This document shows, piece after piece, positions 57,638 to 64,000 of a DNA stretch of 64,000 bases (the first letter of the stretch is position 1; each line of letters starts with the position of its first letter). Under the pieces are notes generated by a model that was not told where the DNA came from, searched no databases, and saw only the letters and a program-made list of their open reading frames with translations. The position numbers and the translations under genes are program-made. Origin of the DNA: Aliikangiella coralliicola (GTDB lineage Bacteria; Pseudomonadota; Gammaproteobacteria; Enterobacterales; Kangiellaceae); the NCBI RefSeq assembly GCF_007004725.1, contig NZ_ML660163.1:140905-204904 (forward strand). The letters run 5' to 3'.

Positions 57638-59689
57638 ATGCTTGCAGTAATTAAAAAAGCTTCTTTGCTCCTAATGTTGTCAGGGCCTTTTTTTGAGGTA
57701 GTTGCCGACGATCTGGAAGACCAGGAAATGGCCAATCTACTGGCTCTGCTTGAAGAAGAAACCGAGTTGGCCACACAAAGTAAAATGAACGCCGATTATG
57801 TACCCGGTATGGTGACCATACTCCATGGTAAAAGGCTACAATCATACGGTGTTTCCACTGTTATGGATGCACTGAACCAAGTTGCCGGCTTTTACTCTTC
57901 AGTTAACAATGTGGGCGACCCTGTCGCTATAGTACGTGGCGTTGGCACCAGCTTAAATGCTAGCAACATAAAAATATTGATCAACGGTGTAGCGGTCAAT
58001 CGACCGGTAGATGCCTCTGCCGATTGGGCATTGCGCCTTCCCATCAACCAGGTGGATCGCATCGAAATTATTCGCGGCCCAGGCTCTGCGCTCTACGGCG
58101 AATATGCCTTCTCAGGCGTGGTCAATATCATCACCCGAGAAGATAACGGTGTCGGATTAAAACTGGGCAGCTATCAATCTAAACAGGGGGACGTTCTTTA
58201 CCACCGAACCTTTAATACAGGAGCACAGTTGTCAGTTAACCTTTCCGTCTGGGATCGCGATAACAGCGGGTTAACAACCAATGAAGATAGTTTCGCCGCC
58301 CGTGGTCTCGGTCATTCTCCTGGATTCATTTACGATCACGAACAAGGGCAAGTGTTATTTGCTGCTGCCAGTCATCACGGGTACGAGGTGCAGTTACAAC
58401 TGGCTGATGTCGAACGAGGTGGGTGGTATGGAGACACGGCAGTCTTGCCAATGGATCTTGAACCACGTGAAGAAAAAGTTTCCATGTTTCAAGTCAAAAA
58501 AGAATGGGAAATTAACAACGATCTGCAACTTGCCGCGTCGCTGAGTAATTTACAAACCGATTTCAAGTTTGCGACTATTCTACCAATCCCTGCAGGTATC
58601 GATCCCCCAGGTCCGCCGCCACCAATTGTCATCGAACGATTTCGCCAGGGCGGCAACGCAGACACCACCAATCGTTTCGGTCTCAATCTTCATTGGTCTG
58701 CTTCTGATCAGCATAAGCTGTTTGTTGAACTGAACCATGTGCGCAACAAAGTAGACTCTGCCTTTGACCTTTTATACGCATTGGGTGAACCACCGGTTAT
58801 CAATCCACCCGATAGAACTAACGTGATAGCCGGCTCAACACGTCGAATAACCAGTGTTACCTTACAAGATCAATGGCAAGTCAATGAACAACTAGAACTA
58901 ACGTTGGGCGCGCGTTACGACGATTACAACGACTGGGGCAGTAATACTTCACCTCGACTCGCAGCAGTTTGGCGGGTTAAAGACAATCATATTTTCAAAG
59001 CTCAATACGCTGAAGCTTTTCGTCCACCGACAATGGAGGAACTCTATCCGGGTCCAAGAACTTTCCCCGGTGCAGAAAACACCAGTCTGGATCAGGAAAG
59101 TTTGCGCTCCAGTGAGTTAGCGTATATTTATCGCAACGCATTTTTTAGTTTCCATGCCACTTTATTTGATACCAAAGTAGAAGACTTAATTGAGTTTGTT
59201 ATTCAACCACCTGGTCCCCCTGTTTGGTTAAACCGAGGTGAAATTGATACCATGGGACTGGAACTGGAGTGGCGACAAAAATTTGAGCGCCACTGGGACT
59301 GGTTTGCTAATTTGTCCTACGTGGACGCCGAGGACCGCCTGGATTTGGATGGAAAAATGACTGGCTCTGTCAATTGGCTACTCAACCTGGGAGTGGATTG
59401 GCAGGCAACCGCAGACACGCGCCACGCTTTACGACTTCATTATGTTGGTGAACAAGAAGGTTGGGATGTAACCCGTACTCCGTCTGCCGATCATTTTGAT
59501 GCCTATAACACATTGGACTACACTCTTTCGGTTGAAAACTTGTTTAATGTTGCTCAACTAGGACTCGCTGTCAGCATCAACAATTTAGCCGACAACCACT
59601 ACGACACAGTCCCCAACCCAGCATTTTATCCCCAGGGATTATCGCAGGGAGAGCGCACAGGCTGGCTGCAATTAACTTATCAGTATTAG
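57638..59689 (+). CDS. TonB-dependent outer-membrane receptor
   Basis: The 683-residue protein has a signal peptide (about residues 1-23). A plug domain (about 50-170) carries DALNQVAGFYSS, IVRGVGTS, the motif DRIEIIRGPGSALYGEYAFSG and VVNIITRE. A 22-strand-type barrel follows, with FRPPTMEELYPG in the middle and a closing strand ending in an aromatic residue (LQLTYQY). The length is short-to-normal for the family. A Pro-rich insertion (PPGPPPP) is in one extracellular loop. It lies between a response regulator and a kinase, so it may act as a transducer-like signal receptor as well as, or rather than, an uptake channel. There is no separate N-terminal signalling (STN) domain visible. The ligand is unknown. 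GAGGAAT serves as ribosome binding site. Confidence 0.9.
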   Translation: MLAVIKKASLLLMLSGPFFEVVADDLEDQEMANLLALLEEETELATQSKMNADYVPGMVTILHGKRLQSYGVSTVMDALNQVAGFYSSVNNVGDPVAIVRGVGTSLNASNIKILINGVAVNRPVDASADWALRLPINQVDRIEIIRGPGSALYGEYAFSGVVNIITREDNGVGLKLGSYQSKQGDVLYHRTFNTGAQLSVNLSVWDRDNSGLTTNEDSFAARGLGHSPGFIYDHEQGQVLFAAASHHGYEVQLQLADVERGGWYGDTAVLPMDLEPREEKVSMFQVKKEWEINNDLQLAASLSNLQTDFKFATILPIPAGIDPPGPPPPIVIERFRQGGNADTTNRFGLNLHWSASDQHKLFVELNHVRNKVDSAFDLLYALGEPPVINPPDRTNVIAGSTRRITSVTLQDQWQVNEQLELTLGARYDDYNDWGSNTSPRLAAVWRVKDNHIFKAQYAEAFRPPTMEELYPGPRTFPGAENTSLDQESLRSSELAYIYRNAFFSFHATLFDTKVEDLIEFVIQPPGPPVWLNRGEIDTMGLELEWRQKFERHWDWFANLSYVDAEDRLDLDGKMTGSVNWLLNLGVDWQATADTRHALRLHYVGEQEGWDVTRTPSADHFDAYNTLDYTLSVENLFNVAQLGLAVSINNLADNHYDTVPNPAFYPQGLSQGERTGWLQLTYQY

Positions 59690-59725
59690 TGCGGTGATTA
59701 TTTAAAAGGATGATTGTTCGCCCCC

Positions 59726-60313
59726 ATGAAACTTGGACGAGGTAAAACTAAAACATTTGCGCTACAACAATTCTTGTTGCTAATGCTGATGTTGTTGGCC
59801 GGCAATGGTTTGTCGCAGGCAGATAGTTTTACCGAACGACGTGCTCATGTGGGGCTCAAATTATTTCGCACACTGGTATCGGCAGATCTTGAGATAAATA
59901 ATAAATCCAACGCTCAAGGCGTTTTACCCATCACCCTGCTCTATGCAAACAAGGACGAACAGGCTAAAGAATACCAACAAAGTTTGCAGCAAAGTTTTAA
60001 AGCAGTAAAAAAGATCCCCACGGAAATCGAAACACTCTCAGCAGTTCAAATGCTAAATAACGCGGAGTTCAAAACCGCCGCTATTTTTATTGCGCAGCCT
60101 CTAAGTAAGTCCGAACTAAATAAAGTCATTCAATACGGAATCAAACACCGAATTATTATTTTTTCCCCTTTCGAAGGAGATGTCGAGCAAGGCGTTCTGG
60201 GTGGGCTATCTGTTCAGGCAACGGTTCGCCCGCTTATCAATAAACACACTCTAAACAAGAGCCAACTTTCCATTAAACCTTTTTATCTTAAAGTGGCCAA
60301 ATATTATGAGTAG
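59726..60313 (+). CDS. Periplasmic YfiR/DUF4154-like protein
   Basis: The ATG at 59726 is preferred to an in-frame TTG at 59714; the product is 195 residues with a signal peptide (about residues 1-36, hydrophobic FLLLMLMLLAG). The remainder resembles the YfiR/DUF4154 layout: an alternating alpha/beta domain, a GVLGGLSVQATVRPLIN strand, and a C-terminal SQLSIKPFYLKVAKYYE segment like the closing helix of that family. YfiR-type proteins are periplasmic and modulate an adjacent membrane signalling protein. It overlaps the kinase gene by 8 bases, so the two are translationally coupled, and the kinase periplasmic domain is its probable partner. The family call is tentative. Confidence 0.68.
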   Translation: MKLGRGKTKTFALQQFLLLMLMLLAGNGLSQADSFTERRAHVGLKLFRTLVSADLEINNKSNAQGVLPITLLYANKDEQAKEYQQSLQQSFKAVKKIPTEIETLSAVQMLNNAEFKTAAIFIAQPLSKSELNKVIQYGIKHRIIIFSPFEGDVEQGVLGGLSVQATVRPLINKHTLNKSQLSIKPFYLKVAKYYE

Positions 60314-61892
60314 ATTCGCCTTGATAAAAATGCTTAGACGCAAGGGCGAACTGCACGGCCAGCTCATTATCAGTGCTATTTTTATAAGCCTTATCCTCAT
60401 CCTTTTATGGTCGCTAGACAGGTACTGGCAAAACACGCTTAAACCCCGTCTCTACCTGGCAGCCGAAACTCAAGCTAAAGTTTTGGCCGAATCACAAGCT
60501 ACAGCGTTAACCGACGCACTCGAACGCGCAGAACCGGAGCGGTTAAAATCGTATCTGCTCGAAACTGTTGAGGAAATGTTAATCGTTGAAGATCCCGCTA
60601 TCGGCGAACGTTTTATTCGCAATTTGCAGCTGCAGCTCGACTACACATCGATTTCAGTCCCTCCAGATTCGTTGGATCTGAATGAAGGTATCGGACCATG
60701 CGATCAGTGTTTTAACGTCGAGGTCCCACTCATAAATCATCAAGGCGAAATTCTGGGAATAGCCACACTCTCCATTAGTGACGGTTACTTTCGTACACTG
60801 AGTCAAGAGATGAAATCGAAACTCTTTGCCGAGTCAGGATTAGTTTTTGGATTACTCGCAGCAGTGTGGTTAGTCATGATGATAATGTTTCACCGTTTGC
60901 ACATTGCAAAGCAAATCCTGGAAGCATCCGACCAGGCGAAAACCCGTTTTATGGCTAATGTAACCCACGAACTTCGCACTCCCTTGAACGCGATTCTCGG
61001 GTACACTCAGTTATACAAACGAGATCTGGAAATGATGAATAATTATGGCCAGGGCATCAAGGCGATCGATAGAAGTGCCGATCACTTGCTACTAATGATC
61101 AACGACATCCTTGAGTTTTCACGAGCCAATGAAGAAAACCTGACACTTCATCCTGTAGAAGTCGATTTACATAGCTTTTTAAAAACCATGGTCGAAATGA
61201 CGCAAATAAGTACTCAGATTAAAAACCTGCCTTTCGAATATAATTTTGATAAAGATTTGCCTTCAATAGTGAAAATAGATGATAAAAGGTTACGCCAGGT
61301 TTTGTTAAATCTTCTGAGCAATGCGGTTAAATTTACCAATTCAGGACATGTATCATTTTCAGTTAGGTTAAAATCCATTAAGTCAGATATTTGCCGCCTC
61401 AAATTTGAAATAGAAGACACCGGAATCGGTATTGAAAAATCACAACTGCAATCTATTTTCATACCCTTTCAGCAACTTGACAATGCAATAACGCGCGCGG
61501 AGGGTACAGGTCTGGGCCTTACAATTAGCCAAAGACTCGTAAAACTGATGGGTTCAAAACTACAACTAAAAAGTGAACCTAAAAAAGGTAGCAAATTTTG
61601 GTTTGAGTTAAATATACCGGTAATTGGAAAAGAAAATATTAATTCTGATGATGTGTCAATCTCAGCTACGACAGCTCAACAAAATGAGCCGATTATTCTC
61701 CCTCAAAAACATCAACTTGATGCTTTAATTGAGCAGACTAAGCGTCACAACATTCTAGGTATCCGTTCGATTCTGAAAGAACTTGAGCACCAACCAGAGC
61801 TTGGCCCGTTTCTTAATAAAACACGCCCATATGTCGAAAAGTACCGGTTTAAAGAACTTTCTGAGTGGTTGGAAAAACACGAAACAAGTTAA
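60306..61892 (+). CDS. Membrane histidine kinase
   Basis: The 528-residue protein has two membrane segments (about residues 16-36 and 173-198) around a periplasmic domain of about 135 residues with two cysteines (GPCDQCFN). It has a HisKA domain with phosphoacceptor His221 (NVTHELRTPLN). The HATPase domain has an N box (LLNLLSNAVKFTNSG), G1 box (EIEDTGIGIE), F box (FIPFQQLD) and G2 box (EGTGLGLTIS), all intact. A C-terminal helical extension of about 80 residues (LDALIEQTKRHNILGIRSIL and following) is of a kind seen in other kinases. It is the probable phosphodonor for the response regulators at 57037 and 55190. The periplasmic protein encoded just upstream may regulate it. A broken second copy is at 13198-14274. 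Confidence 0.92.
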   Translation: MSRFALIKMLRRKGELHGQLIISAIFISLILILLWSLDRYWQNTLKPRLYLAAETQAKVLAESQATALTDALERAEPERLKSYLLETVEEMLIVEDPAIGERFIRNLQLQLDYTSISVPPDSLDLNEGIGPCDQCFNVEVPLINHQGEILGIATLSISDGYFRTLSQEMKSKLFAESGLVFGLLAAVWLVMMIMFHRLHIAKQILEASDQAKTRFMANVTHELRTPLNAILGYTQLYKRDLEMMNNYGQGIKAIDRSADHLLLMINDILEFSRANEENLTLHPVEVDLHSFLKTMVEMTQISTQIKNLPFEYNFDKDLPSIVKIDDKRLRQVLLNLLSNAVKFTNSGHVSFSVRLKSIKSDICRLKFEIEDTGIGIEKSQLQSIFIPFQQLDNAITRAEGTGLGLTISQRLVKLMGSKLQLKSEPKKGSKFWFELNIPVIGKENINSDDVSISATTAQQNEPIILPQKHQLDALIEQTKRHNILGIRSILKELEHQPELGPFLNKTRPYVEKYRFKELSEWLEKHETS

Positions 61893-62104
61893 ACACCTGA
61901 GTAGTTCAATCTGCAGAGTAAATGTCGCAACTATAGTTTCATATAAACCATAAACGTAGTGATACGCTATAACGATGCTTAGAAAGAAAAGAAAAGAAAA
62001 CTTTGGGTTTGCCGCAAAAATGGTGGGCCCTCACAGACTTGAAGTCGTGCGCGACCCCGGGTGGACCAACCGATTATGAGTCGGACCCGACGTAGTATTT
62101 GTTT
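60810..62104 (+). repeat. Long duplicated block, copy 2 (source copy; partner 13198-14480)
   Basis: Shares near-identical sequence with 13198-14480 from kinase Met169 to beyond the gene end. This copy has the intact kinase, so it is probably the parent. Confidence 0.9.
62021..62091 (-). other. tRNA-like remnant (Ile2/Met CAU type), copy 2
   Basis: The minus strand has an intact CCA end, acceptor-like GGGCCCA, T-loop TTCAAGTC, and anticodon arm CCGA-CTCATAA-TCGG (anticodon CAU). The D arm and 5' acceptor strand are not seen and there is an excess of bases between variable loop and T arm. It is a tRNA-like relic or a mobile-element end that mimics a tRNA. Confidence 0.42.
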
Positions 62105-62264
62105 ATATGACCAAAGTGTGGCCGCAAATTGATACCATAGTTTGGCCAAGCTGTTTACTATGTGGTTAGACTACGCCCAAGAGCTCAATAACCCTACATC
62201 GACACCATATAACAATTCCTGACACGCCTCAAGATAAGCTATTTAAAGGATAGTGATTACCAAC

Positions 62265-64000
62265 TCACGTATTTCTTTTCTGATTGCTACTGTAACTAGT
62301 CTCGTGTAGATTTAGCTTTCTGGATTTGAGAAAGTCGAGAAAATCGATCCCTCTTAATTTGCATGTTTCGCTGATACTTAACAAAGCAAGGTATTTTTCT
62401 ATTCCATTCTTAGTAAAACTACCATCAGCAACTCGTCGATATTGAGCAAACACTTTAATCGCATGCTCTGCATAATTATTGTTCCACGTGACATCATCAT
62501 AATCTAAAAACGTAAATAGCTTATCTTTATATTTGGTAAACCGATTTTTGTATTTATTTGTTGCTTCTGAACTACCTTCATAGCAACTGACTTTATTCAT
62601 AAAGTTATCAGCTTTATTTAAATACTTGTGTAGGAAACGCTTACGAAGACCATACTTGTCAACTTTACTAACAATCTCATATAGTAATTTACTAAGCTCA
62701 GTAATTAGGCTTTTATAATCGACATCGAAAGGGTGTGCCCTTAAGTCATCGTTCATATCTCTAACTAAGTGTATGAGGCATTTTTGCTGTGGTCCTTTAT
62801 AAGAGTCATAAGCTGCGTAGAAATCGGACACTAGCACGCCATTAAACTCCGTAAGAACTTCATCAAGTAACTTCTTCTCTCGGGTAGGGGCGAAAATATA
62901 CAAGACTTCCGTCTGGCTAACAAATACCCAGACATAACCTTTAATTCCCTGCAAATTAATCGAAGTCTCATCGGCATATATAGCATTACTTTTATTTAAG
63001 TTATTAATTATCTGCTTCCTTGTAGGTTCATAATGCAACGCCATAGAACGTTTAATTGCATAGCAAAATTGCCTACTAACTTGGTAACCAAATACACTCC
63101 ACAGCTCTTCCACTATTTTTCCATACGTCAGCCCTAAAGCAATCATTTGATAAACAACCCATATTTGTAAGCTTGAACCATATTTGCTTTTAATGGATAG
63201 ATAGTCTGGACTAGTAAATACAGATTTGCACGATCCGCATCTTGCTCTATCACTTCGGTACTTTATGATATAACGACTTACTCCAAAGTTAGTAAATTTT
63301 AAATCAAACACAACTTTTTCAAGTTTTCCATGTCGGTAGACATTACTGCAATGACAGCGATTACATACTCTAAGATACGGAATATCAATAACCGTACTAA
63401 CACGGACATTTTTATGCTTTCGCTTTTTAACTCTCGACTTTCGTTTTTTACTAGGCTTTCGAACGAAGACTTTATCTCGTTGATATTCAAAATATGAGCA
63501 TTTGTTAAAATATTCTAATTCTTTTATTAAATATTCACTGTTTCCAAATTTAAATGTTGCTTTTTTATTCAGACTTTTTGCTGGAACAACTTGTTCATCG
63601 CAAGCTTCTTCAATACAGATTGAATTTTCAATAAAATTAATTACTTCGTAGAGGGCTAGACAGTCCTCTACATTATACTTTCGCAATTTTTCCATTGCTT
63701 TCTTAGATTTAGAGCTCTCCCATTGATATCGCAACGAAATACTTTTGTGGCCAGATAGATTACTACTCCAATTAAAGCCAATTTCTCTTGCAATTTCTTT
63801 TAGGCTATTTCCATATGTTGGAAAATAAACGTACCCATATATCAACGATAATGCATTTAGAAGTCTTTGTTTTATCTTTGATAAAATAACCATCTGGCAA
63901 GAGTTAAACGAATATTTTCGTTCCATATGCAAAACATATTTTTTTTCGTAGTCCCCATAGTGAATTATGTTGTAATCTTCATATTCGCTAACCAAGTCTA
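62265..64000 (-). CDS. RNase_H_2/YprB-like nuclease fused to IS66-type transposase (5' end outside window)
   Basis: The frame is open to the right edge, so the protein continues; residues are numbered from the TTG at 63995. Residues 1-120 match the C-terminal half of an RNase_H_2 (YprB-like, DEDD exonuclease) domain: EDYNIIHYGDYEK, PTYGNSLKEIAREIGFNW, and YNVEDCLAL with the last catalytic Asp at 111. A basic linker (KKRKSRVKKRKHKN) and a CxxC/CxxC zinc ribbon follow. Then comes an IS66-type DDE transposase with Asp342 (YADETS), Asp391 (LVSDFYAAYD) and Glu510 (NNYAEHAIK). The tail has the typical IS66 C-terminal segment (KYLALLSISETCKLRG). The fusion suggests a transposase carrying its own nuclease. 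The missing part may be a RecB-like domain as in TM0106-type proteins; that is inference. Confidence 0.82.
   Translation of the reverse strand, partial: DLVSEYEDYNIIHYGDYEKKYVLHMERKYSFNSCQMVILSKIKQRLLNALSLIYGYVYFPTYGNSLKEIAREIGFNWSSNLSGHKSISLRYQWESSKSKKAMEKLRKYNVEDCLALYEVINFIENSICIEEACDEQVVPAKSLNKKATFKFGNSEYLIKELEYFNKCSYFEYQRDKVFVRKPSKKRKSRVKKRKHKNVRVSTVIDIPYLRVCNRCHCSNVYRHGKLEKVVFDLKFTNFGVSRYIIKYRSDRARCGSCKSVFTSPDYLSIKSKYGSSLQIWVVYQMIALGLTYGKIVEELWSVFGYQVSRQFCYAIKRSMALHYEPTRKQIINNLNKSNAIYADETSINLQGIKGYVWVFVSQTEVLYIFAPTREKKLLDEVLTEFNGVLVSDFYAAYDSYKGPQQKCLIHLVRDMNDDLRAHPFDVDYKSLITELSKLLYEIVSKVDKYGLRKRFLHKYLNKADNFMNKVSCYEGSSEATNKYKNRFTKYKDKLFTFLDYDDVTWNNNYAEHAIKVFAQYRRVADGSFTKNGIEKYLALLSISETCKLRGIDFLDFLKSRKLNLHETSYSSNQKRNT

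Noticed and set aside
62021..62091. Functional tRNA-Ile2 or tRNA-Met gene
   Set aside because: There is no D arm or complementary 5' acceptor strand, and the distance between anticodon and T arms is too large.

Overview
This window looks like a chromosomal stretch from a marine-type gammaproteobacterium with moderate AT richness. The reasons are the GlyGly-CTERM (rhombosortase-type) tails on six very large secreted proteins, sigma-54-type promoters, a TonB-dependent receptor, and paralogues typical of Alteromonadales/Kangiellaceae-like bacteria. I do not assign a genus. Gene content is dominated by the cell surface: secreted proteases (reprolysin-like, subtilase, M60-like, S9), a 5'-nucleotidase lipoprotein, and giant repeat proteins built from Calx-beta, PKD, thrombospondin-3, GLUG, DUF5011/HYR-like and beta-helix modules.

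Layout. 1-5.4 kb: 3' end of a GlyGly-CTERM metalloprotease, a small lipoprotein and a PA/PKD-containing subtilase. 5.5-13 kb: diguanylate cyclase, MarR-GNAT fusion, S9 peptidase and 5'-nucleotidase lipoprotein. 13.2-14.5 kb: a 5'-truncated, nonsense-mutated copy of the histidine kinase that is intact at 60.3-61.9 kb, together with a degenerate tRNA-like remnant. 15-25.3 kb: M60-like protease and a 2026-residue beta-helix protein with 13 tandem 333-bp repeats. 25.4-30.3 kb: TIGR03032-TPR protein, Met/His-rich protein, YHYH lipoprotein and a small unknown. 30.4-43 kb: two paralogous giant proteins in a segmental duplication. 43.1-54.8 kb: a four-gene operon of three secreted fibre-like proteins with S74 self-cleaving chaperone ends plus a 2143-residue GlyGly-CTERM protein. 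55.2-61.9 kb: a signalling locus with a sigma-54 activator response regulator, diverging from a single-domain response regulator, a TonB-dependent receptor, a YfiR-like periplasmic protein and a histidine kinase. 62.3 kb to the right edge: an IS66-type transposase fused to an RNase_H_2/YprB-like nuclease domain, cut by the window edge.

The most interesting result is a candidate regulon. A short box with core GCTTATAG (reverse CTATAAGC) occurs in clusters upstream of five surface-protein transcription units, and four times in the divergent region between the two response regulators. Each of the five target units also has a sigma-54-type -24/-12 element with exact GG-N10-GC spacing. Box-to-promoter distances are almost identical within paralogue pairs. 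I infer that the 55-62 kb signalling locus (AAA+ regulator with a GAYTGA loop, kinase, TonB-type receptor) switches on an extracellular fibre/adhesin/protease programme. The logic resembles the PrsK/PrsR-RpoN control described for PEP-CTERM proteins, but here the targets are GlyGly-CTERM and S74-fibre genes.
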